This document shows positions 26,011 to 34,606 of a stretch of 64,000 nucleotides of DNA, in pieces. This DNA is from Candidatus Flexicrinis affinis (GTDB lineage: Bacteria; Chloroflexota; Anaerolineae; Aggregatilineales; Phototrophicaceae): the NCBI GenBank assembly GCA_016716525.1, contig JADJWE010000004.1:372001-436000 (forward strand), given 5' to 3'. The translations under genes and the position numbers were made by a program. The notes beneath the pieces were generated by a model that saw only the letters and a program-made list of their open reading frames with translations, did not search any database and was not told the DNA's origin. Numbering within the stretch: the stretch's first letter is position 1; each line of letters opens with the position of its first letter.

Positions 26011-26832
26011 ATGAAGATTGCCATTCAGCACCACTTGCTTCCCGGCTCGTCATTGACCGAACAGTTCCAGCACGCCGCAGAGTTCGGGTTCGACGGCGTC
26101 GAACTCACCGCATGGGGCCTGCCGTTTGTCGAGTTCGGCACGTTCAGCGATCACACCCATGCGGTCAGCGCGGCGATTCGCGTCTCGCACCTGCCGGTCT
26201 CCAGCCTGTGCAGCATGGCGAAGGACGACCTTGTCCACGCCGACCCCGCCGAGCGGGCGAGCCGTCTCGACGGGTTGGTGAACGCGCTGCACTATGCCGA
26301 CACGCTTGGCGCGGCCGGCGTGATCGCGCTGCCGCTGCGCAAGCAGTTCCCCGTGCCTGACCTGTCGCCCATCGGCGACGCGCAGCAGCTTTCCGAACAG
26401 CTTCTCGTCCACGCGCTCAAGGAAGCGATTCGTCAAACGCCAGACGCCAAATCGTTGATTCTGCTCGAACCGCTGAACCGGTACGAGACTCCGTACCTCA
26501 AGACGCTGGCGCACGCGGCGGCCATCTGTAAAGCGGTCGGCAGCCCGCGCGTGAAGATCATGGCCGACCTGTTCCACATGGTGCTCGAGGAGAAAGACCT
26601 GCCCGCCGCGCTGGCCGACAACGCCGCGCTGATCGGGCACGTGCATCTGGCCGATAGCAACCGTCAACTGCCGGGGCAGGGCCACACCGACTTCACGGCG
26701 TGCTTCAAGGCGCTGCGGTCTGCCAACTACGACGGTTGGTTCGCGCTCGAATGCGGCGTGACCGGCAAGCTCAACGAGGTCCTGCCGGCCACCGTCAAGC
26801 ACCTGCGGGCCTGCTGGGACGCGGCTCAGTAA
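26011..26832 (+). CDS. Sugar phosphate isomerase/epimerase-like TIM barrel
   Basis: 273 residues, xylose-isomerase-like TIM barrel (AP_endonuc_2 family). Likely metal-site residues: Glu in LILLEPLNRY, Asp and His in IMADLFHM, His in GHVHLADSNR and Glu in FALECGV. Such enzymes epimerise or isomerise sugars (for example tagatose 3-epimerase or hydroxypyruvate isomerase types); the substrate cannot be told. AGAGGT lies about 11 bases before the ATG. The frame opens at 25972, but the earlier start adds non-conserved residues. No neighbouring sugar genes help. Confidence 0.8.
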   Translation: MKIAIQHHLLPGSSLTEQFQHAAEFGFDGVELTAWGLPFVEFGTFSDHTHAVSAAIRVSHLPVSSLCSMAKDDLVHADPAERASRLDGLVNALHYADTLGAAGVIALPLRKQFPVPDLSPIGDAQQLSEQLLVHALKEAIRQTPDAKSLILLEPLNRYETPYLKTLAHAAAICKAVGSPRVKIMADLFHMVLEEKDLPAALADNAALIGHVHLADSNRQLPGQGHTDFTACFKALRSANYDGWFALECGVTGKLNEVLPATVKHLRACWDAAQ

Positions 26833-26843
26833 GGAACTCTGCA

Positions 26844-26945
26844 AAGGGCTTTCGCCCTCTGCACTCCCGTAGCTGCGCCAGCACGCCGTCAGCGGCGTGC
26901 TGGCGCGTTAGCGAGGTGCAGGCGGCAGGGCCTGCTGCCCGGGGT
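26844..26945 (-). repeat. Interspersed element with a unique 13-bp palindrome
   Basis: Read on the minus strand, conserved flanks (CCTGCACCTCGCT on one side, GGGAGTGCAGAGGGCG and AAGCCCTTT on the other) enclose a perfect stem, 26875-26887 with 26894-26906 (GCGCCAGCACGCC). The element at 39370-39489 has the same flanks but a wholly different palindrome. It lies directly after the isomerase gene. Confidence 0.75.
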
Positions 26946-27141
26946 ATGGGCCACAGAGCTACTCGCCGTCCGATTGCATGGTGGGCTTTTCACACGTGAT
27001 CGACAAGCACGCATACAAGGATGGACGGCGCTGGTTCTGGACGACACTTACGTATCAGGTAAATGACAACTACGCACCTGACAGCCATTGGTTCTGCGAC
27101 ATTGCAGGATAGGATTCCAATGATGAGCAAGAACACCGTAG
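26946..27141. other. Gap with no supported gene
   Basis: About 200 bases. One short open stretch (GTG near 26998 to TAG near 27113, about 38 codons, with YKDGRRWFWTTLTYQ) might be a gene remnant, but it has no RBS or family match. Nothing else seen. Confidence 0.4.
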
Positions 27142-28635
27142 GGATGTCACTGTTCGAGAGGAAAATTCTGCTCCTGGTCGGGGGGTCCCGAGTCCCAGTT
27201 CCTACGTGAGCCTTTACTCGTTGCTAGCCCCGATGGTTCGAAGATCATCGTCGTTGAACAGACGGCCTCTGGATTCTCAACGTTACGAATTGTCGAAGCC
27301 GCAACCGGTTGGGTTCTTGCTCAAGCCGAGGAGATTGGCTACGTTGGAGTTGCCGCCTGGGCACCTGACAGCCAAGGGGGGGGGGGGGGCGGTTTTTTGG
27401 GGGCGTGGGGGGGGGGGGGGGGGGGGCGTGCGGGGGGCACCAGTCCATTGCTGAATCCGGCGATCCGGCGAACGCCCCGGCGGCAGGCGCGGGGGGGGGT
27501 GGTCGCAAGCGGCATCTTCTGGTGGACACGAGGGGCGGCGCTGAGAGGCGATGGTCTTGGAGGCGGATGTGCGGGACCGCGATGCGGCAAGCACCTGTTG
27601 ATGCAGAACATCGCTCGCTTTCCACGGCTGACTGGCTGTGGGCAGACGGAGGATATCGGGGGGGGTGGGTCCCCGGGGGAGAGGGGGGGGGGGGCGTGAC
27701 GGTCGACATCGTGCTGCGTCCGGACACGGGCTTCGACTTGCGCGGCCTGGGGGTGGAACAACGTTCAGCTGGCTCGGCAACAGCCGCCGTCTCAGCAAGG
27801 ATTACAGTACTTCTTGTCCAGCAGCACCTATGTCTGAATGCCGCCTCACCCTGACCTTTTCAAATGGCCTCTTAGATAGTGTAGCTGAACAAGCAATGGG
27901 TGAAAGCCAAATATATAGCATTGGTAGAGTAGCTTGGAGCCCCGAGGGAGACCGTGTCGCAGCTTCAATCGGCAGCCTAATCTTTGTGTGGAGTGTATCA
28001 GGGCAGTATCTTACCCATATTCTGAATGGAGCTTACTTAACGCCACTTCAGGAAGTCGACTACGGGGGTCCCTAAGCGATCTTTCCTGGCCTGACACTTC
28101 ACGTATCATTTTCTCTTCTTCGAAAAGTGGCATAACGGTTGTGTACTCACTCGAGGACGAACACGTTGCACGCCTGTTCCAGCCAGATCCAGTGAGCGTG
28201 TATGGTCCGACTACGACCAGTACTGCGCTCTCCAATTCGCGCACGCGCTACGCGGTTGCGGAACGGTACGCCAATCGAGTCTACATCTGGGACATTGAAA
28301 GCAGCGCAGGCGTCGAGGACGACTTCTGGGCGGAACCGAACTCAACCGTCTTCGAGGGATACGGTGAAGTGGACGTGCAGGCGATTGCGTGGCGGCATGA
28401 CGATGCGGTCGTCGCCAGCCTGAGCGAAGACTTCAAGCTGCGGTTCTGGGACCCGAACACCGGCCAGCAATACGCAGAGACGACGCTGCCGCCGGATGCG
28501 TCGACCAACCAGATCGTATGGTCGGCGGACGGGTCGGAGATTTTGTACGTCACGATGGACGCAGAGTTGGAGTCTGTGCCGGTGTCGGGGCTGTCCGTGC
28601 CACCGCCGAGCACACCGACTCCCGCGGGGCAGTGA
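27142..28635 (+). pseudogene. Decayed beta-propeller (WD40/PD40-like) gene
   Basis: Propeller-like blades occur in several frames. About 27184-27375 reads LREPLLVASPDGSKIIVVEQ and VAAWAPDSQ. About 27830-28065 reads IGRVAWSPEGDRVAASIGSLIFVWS. About 28070-28635 reads LSDLSWPDTSRIIFSSSK, YVIWDIES-type blades and WSADGSEILYVTMDAELESV, ending in a Thr/Pro-rich tail. Long G-runs (14, 20, 8 and 12 G) fill 27376-27694. The last shift is inside GGGGG at 28064-28068: one more G would join DYGG to SLSDLSW in frame. No start codon is seen for the first piece. The related propeller proteins at 44996 and 56277 are intact. Confidence 0.65.
27376..27426 (+). repeat. Long G homopolymers
   Basis: Fourteen G (27376-27389), then TTTTTT and mixed bases, then twenty G (27407-27426). 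More runs follow at 27658-27665 (8) and 27683-27694 (12). They interrupt a decayed propeller gene and may be expanded tracts or false G calls in low-quality sequence. Confidence 0.75.
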
Positions 28636-28651
28636 GCGTAACCGCCCAAAT

Positions 28652-30593
28652 TCACCGTTCGAGGAACAGCAGGCCGTATCCGTCCACATACGCCCGCCAA
28701 CCGGCAGGGACGTACGTCGTGGCGTCAAGCTGCGCGACCAGCGCCGGGCCGTCGAAGCGTATGCCGGGTGTGAGGTCGGCACGCTCGTACACGCCGCCTT
28801 CGAGGTCGCGCGGGACCGGCTCTTCCCACGCGAATTTCGGTGCGTCGATCGCCCCGATACCGCGCGCCCGCAGGGTCACGATCTGGCACGCGCGGTTCGG
28901 GAAGGCGTGCCCGTAGGCCGCCCGATGCGCCTCGTGAAAGCGCTCCGCCAGCGCCGCCCCGTCGGACGTAAACGGCACGCTCAGCTCATACGCCTGTCCG
29001 ATGTAGTGCATTTCGGCGGTGACGGTCAGCGTCTGGCGCTGCGGCGCGATGCGCTCGAGCGTCAGTTCGGCCACGCAGTCGGACGTCAACGTATCGGCTT
29101 CGGCTTGCAGGTCGGGATAGGACTGCGCCGGGTTCGATCGGCTGCATGACCGAGCGCGCACGGGTGACCTCGATGCGGGCCAGCAGCAGTCCCAGCGCGC
29201 ACAGCACGCCGGGGCTGGGCGGGATAATCACGCGGCGAATGCCCAGACGTTCGGCGATCTCGCAGGCGTGCAGGCCGCCGGCCCCGCCGAACGCCATAAG
29301 CGCGAACCGGCGTGGATCATGCCCGCGCGCCACGCTCACCCGCCGTACCGCGCGCTCGATGTTGGCGTTAGCGACCTCGATCACGCCCTGCGCGGCCTCT
29401 TCCGCCGTTCGCCCGAACTGCGCGCCGAGGTCGGTCAGCACCTGTCGCGCGGCGTCCGCGTCGATACGCATCTGCCCGCCGAGGAAGCGCGCCGGATCGA
29501 TGCGGCCCAGCACGACGTTGGCGTCGGTGACGGTCGGCAGCGTGCCCCCACGCCCATAGCACACCGGCCCGGGCTGTGCCCCTGCCGATTCCGGCCCGAC
29601 GCGCAGCGCGCCGCCCGCGTCCAGTCGCGCGATCGAACCGCCGCCCGCGCCGACTGTCTCGATGTCGAGCATCGGGATTTGCAGCGGCAGGCCGTCGATC
29701 TGGGCGTCACGCCGAAGCTGCACGTCGCCCGGAACCAGCGCCACGTCGGTCGACGTGCCGCCCATGTCAAGCGTGATGATGTTGGCGATGTGGCGCAGTT
29801 TCGCCAGATGCAGCGCCCCGATCACGCCGGCAGCCGGGCCGCTGAGCGCGGTCTGCACGGCTTCGGTCGAGACGCGCGCCGCGCGCATCACGCCGCCGTC
29901 GGAGCGCATCACGCGCAGCGGGGCGGGGATGGCGTTCGCCAGCGCCTTGACGTAGCGCGACATCACAGGGCGGACATACGCCTCCATCACCGTCGTGCTG
30001 GCTCGTTCGTACTCGCGGAATTCCGGCAGCACCTCGCACGAGAGGGCGACCGGGAACGACTCGCCGAACGCGGCGCGCAGGCGCTCGCCGACGGCCTGCT
30101 CGTGCGCCGGGTTGACGAAGCTGTGCAGCAGGCAGACGGCAACAGCCTCGACCTTGAGCGCCGCGAGCTGCGCGATCACGCGGTCCAGCGCATCGACGTC
30201 GAGCGGCGTCAGCACGGCCCCGGTGTAGTCAAGCCGTTCGACGACCTCGAACGCCCGCGCGCGCGGAACGAGCGGCGGCGGGATGACCGGATGCAGCGCG
30301 TACAGGTCGGGCCGTTCCTGCCGCCCGATTTCAAGCAGGTCACGGAAGCCAGCCGTCACAAGGAATGCGACCCTGGCGCCCTTGCGTTCGAGGATGGCGT
30401 TGGTGGCGACGGTCGATCCGTGGGCGACGCTTTCAACACCGCTCAGGTCGCCGCCGGTGACGTCGGCGATGCCGTGCAGCATGCCGCGCGAAGGATCGTC
30501 AGGCGTGCTGCTCAGCTTGTGAATCCGCAGTGCGCCGTCTTCGAGGACGACGATGTCGGTGAACGTCCCGCCGATGTCTACGCCGATGTGCAT
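28652..30593 (-). pseudogene. Hydantoinase/5-oxoprolinase A subunit, frameshifted
   Basis: N-terminal piece 30593 to about 29120: MHIGVDIGGTFTDIVV (ATPase-fold phosphate loop), HGSTVATNAILERKG, ITLDMGGTSTDVALV and AFGGAGGLHACEIAERLG, all standard for HyuA-type ATP-dependent hydantoinases. The C-terminal piece (about 29140-28652, with MHYIGQAYELSVPF and RFDGPALVAQLDATTYVPAGW) is in another frame. The join falls at about 29110-29150 and roughly eight residues are also missing compared with the family. The enzyme would open cyclic amide rings using ATP. No HyuB subunit gene is next to it. It is a pseudogene or an assembly error. It follows hepT by 29 bases on the same strand. Confidence 0.75.
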
Positions 30594-30622
30594 GGGGCGT
30601 GTCCGTATGTGCAGCGCACGCG

Positions 30623-30973
30623 CTAAGCCTTGTCGAAGCGATAGCGGCTGAGATAGCCGTCAAGCACCTTCTCAATTTCGGGGACGTCGTTGGTGGCGGT
30701 GCGATACAGCGTGCGCGGGTTGATCGTGTAATGCTCGTGCGCCAGCATGTTACGCATGAGGCGCAGGTCCTGCCACGGGATGTCGTCCAGATCGCGGCGC
30801 GTGCTGCTGTAGACGTGCTTGGACGCCTCGCCCAGCGCCAACAGCTCGAACGAAACCGCGTGGCTCGTCTGCTCGTCCAGCGCGAATTCGTCGATGTCCA
30901 CGCCGTCGACAAACGTCCGAATGCGTTCGCACGCGAACTTCATGTCAATCAAATTCACCACGTCGTTCTTCAT
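30623..30973 (-). CDS. hepT: HepT-like HEPN ribonuclease toxin
   Basis: 116 residues, DUF86/HepT family, the toxin half of a MntA-HepT pair. Seen: an all-alpha fold and the HEPN RNase motif RNMLAH (Arg-x4-His). The usual RX4HXY motif has Tyr two residues after His; here the order is HEHY, so the Tyr normally AMP-modified by the antitoxin is one position later. The start at 30973 is chosen to match family length and overlaps mntA by 29 bases. HepT cleaves RNA or tRNA and is silenced when MntA adds AMP to it. Confidence 0.85.
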   Translation of the reverse strand: MKNDVVNLIDMKFACERIRTFVDGVDIDEFALDEQTSHAVSFELLALGEASKHVYSSTRRDLDDIPWQDLRLMRNMLAHEHYTINPRTLYRTATNDVPEIEKVLDGYLSRYRFDKA

Positions 30974-31304
30974 AGATCGTCTCGAGTGTTTTGAGGATCG
31001 ACTCGCGGCGCACGTCATTATGGTCGTTTTGCACCGCGTCGTAGTCGCCCAGATCGACCGGGCGGCGGCCGTACAGGTTGCTCAGCTCGCGCTCCATGTG
31101 CACCAGATCGAGCAAGGTATGCTGCGTGTCCGGCTCAAACGTAGCGACCATGTCGATGTCGCTGTCCTCGCGGAAGTCGTCACGCAGGGCCGACCCGAAC
31201 ATTTGCAGCTTGGTGATTCCCCAGCGATGGCAGAAGCGCGTGATCGCCGAGCGAGAGGCGAATACGTGCGGTGAGCGTTGATAGTGGCGGCGTCGGCGGG
31301 CCAT
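30945..31304 (-). CDS. mntA: MntA-like nucleotidyltransferase antitoxin
   Basis: 119 residues, minimal nucleotidyltransferase. Seen: the GSALRDDFREDSDIDMVATF core, i.e. the G-S motif and the D-x-D metal pair. A basic N-terminus (MARRRRHYQRS) is followed by a helical part. Known relatives transfer AMP from ATP to the HepT toxin, blocking it. The ATG at 31304 overlaps the stop codon of the penicillin-binding protein gene (TGATG), so translation is coupled to it, which is unusual for a toxin-antitoxin pair that normally has its own promoter. Confidence 0.87.
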   Translation of the reverse strand: MARRRRHYQRSPHVFASRSAITRFCHRWGITKLQMFGSALRDDFREDSDIDMVATFEPDTQHTLLDLVHMERELSNLYGRRPVDLGDYDAVQNDHNDVRRESILKTLETIYEERRGEFD

Positions 31305-34243
31305 CAGCGCGCGACCTCCACAGTGAGCACGGTGCTGGCGTTCGAGTTCCCGGCGGCATCGAACGCGACCGCTTCGAACGTCTCGGTTCCGACCGCCGTA
31401 ATCGGGTGATTGTACGCGAACGGCCCTTCGCGCAAGGTCGCCACAAGGCGGCCCTCGTTATAGATTTCCACGCGGTCGAGCGCCAGATTGTCGGCCACGA
31501 TCACGCTGATCGGGATCGCCTCTTCGCTCGGGAACCGGTACACCTTGCCCGGTTCGCCGGCGTTCAGCACGACCGTCGGCGGGATGTTGTCGACGCGTAC
31601 CTGCACGACGCTGCGTTCGCGGGTGCCGTCGGTGCGCACGGCGGTGAGTTCAAGCGTATAGACCCCGTCGAGGCCGGTTGTGTCCCAACGTGCCAGCGTG
31701 CCTTCTGGCGGCGGTTCAGTCTGCAGGCCGCCGATGCTCACCCATTCCACCGGGTTGATGCCTTCGCCGAACGCGAGCTGATACGAGCGCAGGTCGGCCG
31801 GCACCGCGCCGCGCACGTCGACCAGTCCGCGCAGCCACGCCAGCGCCTCCGGGCGCGAGATGGTCGTCGCGGTGAACGGCGAATCGGCCGCGCGGCTGAG
31901 CGTGTCGTAATCGTCAGGGGGCAGGGGCTGGCGGTTGGCGCGCCACCAGTCGAGCGCCTCGTCGGGCGGGATGAAATACGTCTCGGTGATGCGGCGGCCT
32001 GCCGGCGTATTGGCCGTGGCGCGCTGCAAGGTCTGGCTGTTGAGTTCGATCGCCTGCCAGAACGTGTCCTGCGTGAACGGCTGAATGCCGGCGATGAAGA
32101 TTTCGGAGCGGGTCGGGCAGGTGCCATTGGGCAGCAGGCCGCTGCGCTGACACACCGCCAGTTGTACGATATTGGCCGGACGTTCCCAGTCGGCGGCAGG
32201 CCGACCGGCGTGCACAAGGTCGCTGATCGCCCGGTAGAGCGCCACCGATCCGTCGGTGGAGTCCGCCTCGAAGCCCATTGGCGAGCCGTCGCTGCGGGCC
32301 AAATGCACGGCGATGCTGTACTGCGGCGTCGCACCGACTGTCCAGTCGTCGCGCAAGTCGCTAGTGATGGTGTTTACAAGCGCGGTCGGGCGTGCCGGCG
32401 CGAGCAGGCTCTGCGTGCCGTACTTTTGCGCTTTGGCGATCGGGTCGCTGAACACGCTGGTGACGAGATAACCCAGTTCCGGCGCATCGCTGAAGATGTT
32501 GACCCGCCACGCATCGGCCTCATAGTCCCACAGCACGCGGCCTTCGGCGTCCACGATCCGCGTAACGGCGACCGGGTCGCGGTTGCGCGCGCCGGTCGAG
32601 CGCGGCGTGACCGGCACGCCGTACATATCGCCGAGCGCGCTCAATACACTGTACGCGTAGGCCACGTCCAACGGCGCGACCTGCCCGCCGCGTTCCAGAA
32701 GAGTCAAGTCGTAGAGGTCGTCGCCGAGCGTGTTGATGCCCAGCCGGCGCGCCGTGCGCAGGATGGCGGACATGCCGTGGTTGTCCGCAATCTGAACCAG
32801 CGGCGGCAGGCGGTTGGTGGCGGCCGCGTCGCGCAGGCTGATCGGCCCGGAGAACGTGCCGTCGGCGTTGGCCGGTTGATAAATCAACCCTTCGCTGGCG
32901 CCGGGGAATCGGCGCGGGATGTCGAGCAGCATGGTGGCCGGCGTGTACTGCGTGTTCTGCTGGCGTTCGCGGAAGCCTTCGAACACCACGAACGGGGCAA
33001 GCGTCTGGCCGGGCTGGGCGTTGGCGCGCGCGGCCTGCCCGCTCATCGCCAACAGCCGCCCGGTCTCGACGTCGATAATCGCGATTGCGCCGGTATCCGG
33101 CACGTCTCCTTCGAGCAGAGCGATACGCGCCAGCGCCGATTCGACTTCGCACGGCGATCCGTCCGCCGCGCGCCAGATCGGCGTTTCGCCGCGCAGCAAG
33201 GCAAGGTGGTTGTTCAACGCGCAGTCCGCTTGCCGCTGAAGGTCGAGGTCAAGCGCCGTCGTGACGCTCAGCCCGCCGCGCGACACCATACGCCCGCCAT
33301 CCAGCCCCAGCGCGTTGAGGATCTGCTCGGTTTGGCGGCGTGCGTAAAGGCTGTACTCCGGCGCGTAGTCGGGGGCTTGGCTGGCGCCGGGGCGCAGCGG
33401 CGTGACTAACCGGCTGGCCGCGTCGAACTCTGCCTGCGTAATGAGGCCGGACGTGAGCATACGGCGCAGCGTGTCGGCCTGTCGGCCGCGCGCGGCCTGT
33501 TCGTCGTCGAACGGGTTGAACTGCGGCGCCGTGGCAACGCTTGCCAGCAGTGCCGCCTCGTCAAGCGACAGCGTAGACGCCGGCTTGCCGAGGTACACCT
33601 GCGATGCGGCTTCGATACCGTAGGCTTCGTTGCCGTAATAGTTGGTGTTCAGGTGCCACTCCAGCACCTCGCGCGGGGTGTAACGCCGGTTGATCTCGGC
33701 GACCAGCGCGATCTCGCGGCTGACGTCGGCGGCGCTGGGCTGTTCGGGCAGCGGCGCGATGACGTTGCGGACAAGGCGCGACGTGAGCGATGTCGAAAGC
33801 TCGATCGGGCCGTCCATGATGTTGCGCCACAGCAGACCCACGGTTCCGGCGAGGCTGAACTGCGGCGTTTCGAGAAAGGCCGGGTCTTCGACGATCAGCG
33901 TCGCGTCCAACACAAACGGCGGCAGCGAATCGAGGCGGGTCCACTCTCGCGCGCTGCCCAGCGGGTCGCTGACGGTGAACAATGTGGTGCGCCCGGTGCT
34001 GTCGGTCAGGCGGGTGATGCCGTCGCTTTCGAGAAACGTCGTCTCGACCGGCGACGGCAGGCCGTCGATGGCGTTGAAGTACACGTAGGCGGCGCCGCCG
34101 ATGACGATCGCCAGCGGCACGACCACGACGACCAGCGCAACCGTCAACCAGATGCTGGCCCAAATGCGCGTGCGTGTCGATTGTGCGGCGCGTCGGGCTT
34201 TGCGCGCCCGCCGCCGTAGGATGATTTGAGTTGCCGAGGCCAT
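31304..34243 (-). CDS. PBP1-like GT51/transpeptidase protein with degenerate active sites
   Basis: 979 residues. Domains: basic cytosolic tail, membrane span (about 28-56), GT51 region (about 65-280), transpeptidase region (about 385-700), then C-terminal Ig-like repeats with VRVDNIPPTVVLN. Class A PBPs polymerise and cross-link peptidoglycan. Here key motifs look lost. GT51: Glu119-Asp120 remain, but H-x-G of EDxxFxxHxG is T-P-Q and the GGSTITQQ motif reads LSTSLTSR. Transpeptidase: PGSTFKPF reads PGQTLAPF (411-418), so the catalytic Ser and Lys are Gln413 and Ala416; SxN reads ADN (486-488); KTGTT reads VNTIT (623-627), although the following RDDWTVGATP is conserved. It may be a structural pseudoenzyme. 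These alignments are by eye. Confidence 0.82.
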   Translation of the reverse strand: MASATQIILRRRARKARRAAQSTRTRIWASIWLTVALVVVVVPLAIVIGGAAYVYFNAIDGLPSPVETTFLESDGITRLTDSTGRTTLFTVSDPLGSAREWTRLDSLPPFVLDATLIVEDPAFLETPQFSLAGTVGLLWRNIMDGPIELSTSLTSRLVRNVIAPLPEQPSAADVSREIALVAEINRRYTPREVLEWHLNTNYYGNEAYGIEAASQVYLGKPASTLSLDEAALLASVATAPQFNPFDDEQAARGRQADTLRRMLTSGLITQAEFDAASRLVTPLRPGASQAPDYAPEYSLYARRQTEQILNALGLDGGRMVSRGGLSVTTALDLDLQRQADCALNNHLALLRGETPIWRAADGSPCEVESALARIALLEGDVPDTGAIAIIDVETGRLLAMSGQAARANAQPGQTLAPFVVFEGFRERQQNTQYTPATMLLDIPRRFPGASEGLIYQPANADGTFSGPISLRDAAATNRLPPLVQIADNHGMSAILRTARRLGINTLGDDLYDLTLLERGGQVAPLDVAYAYSVLSALGDMYGVPVTPRSTGARNRDPVAVTRIVDAEGRVLWDYEADAWRVNIFSDAPELGYLVTSVFSDPIAKAQKYGTQSLLAPARPTALVNTITSDLRDDWTVGATPQYSIAVHLARSDGSPMGFEADSTDGSVALYRAISDLVHAGRPAADWERPANIVQLAVCQRSGLLPNGTCPTRSEIFIAGIQPFTQDTFWQAIELNSQTLQRATANTPAGRRITETYFIPPDEALDWWRANRQPLPPDDYDTLSRAADSPFTATTISRPEALAWLRGLVDVRGAVPADLRSYQLAFGEGINPVEWVSIGGLQTEPPPEGTLARWDTTGLDGVYTLELTAVRTDGTRERSVVQVRVDNIPPTVVLNAGEPGKVYRFPSEEAIPISVIVADNLALDRVEIYNEGRLVATLREGPFAYNHPITAVGTETFEAVAFDAAGNSNASTVLTVEVAR

Positions 34244-34317
34244 TGCCGCTCGTTCTATTCGGTCATGACGCGCGCCGGCTCGGGACGCCGGCAGCGACGC
34301 TAGTATAACGCCTTTGA

Positions 34318-34563
34318 GTTGTCAGAGAGCAGTTGCCAGTTGTCAGGAGTCAGTGATCAGAAGGCAGTAGTCAGGATTCAGACGTCCATAGGCGTGCTAG
34401 ATCGAAGAGGACTGCATATATGAACTCACTGAGAACGGATTCCTGCTGACCGTCCCCTAAGCTCTGTCGACTGACTCCTGATAACTTACCACTGAATTCT
34501 GACAACTGATTGCTGACCACTTTCTCCTGATAACTGCCCTCTGACAACTGAACACTGATAACC
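34318..34563. repeat. Degenerate CTGA(C/T)AACTG short repeats
   Basis: Many imperfect copies of CTGACAACTGA and CTGATAACTGCCCT, with a period of about 14 bases, in two blocks (34318-34380 and 34466-34563) between the PBP gene and the O-antigen ligase-like gene. Single copies occur at 6289, 7503, 22848, 44878 and 46814. The remainder of 34244-34606 holds no gene that I can support. Confidence 0.7.
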
Positions 34564-34606
34564 GTCCTGTTGCGCTACAATGCAAAAGGCCACCGAGGAG
34601 AATCGC

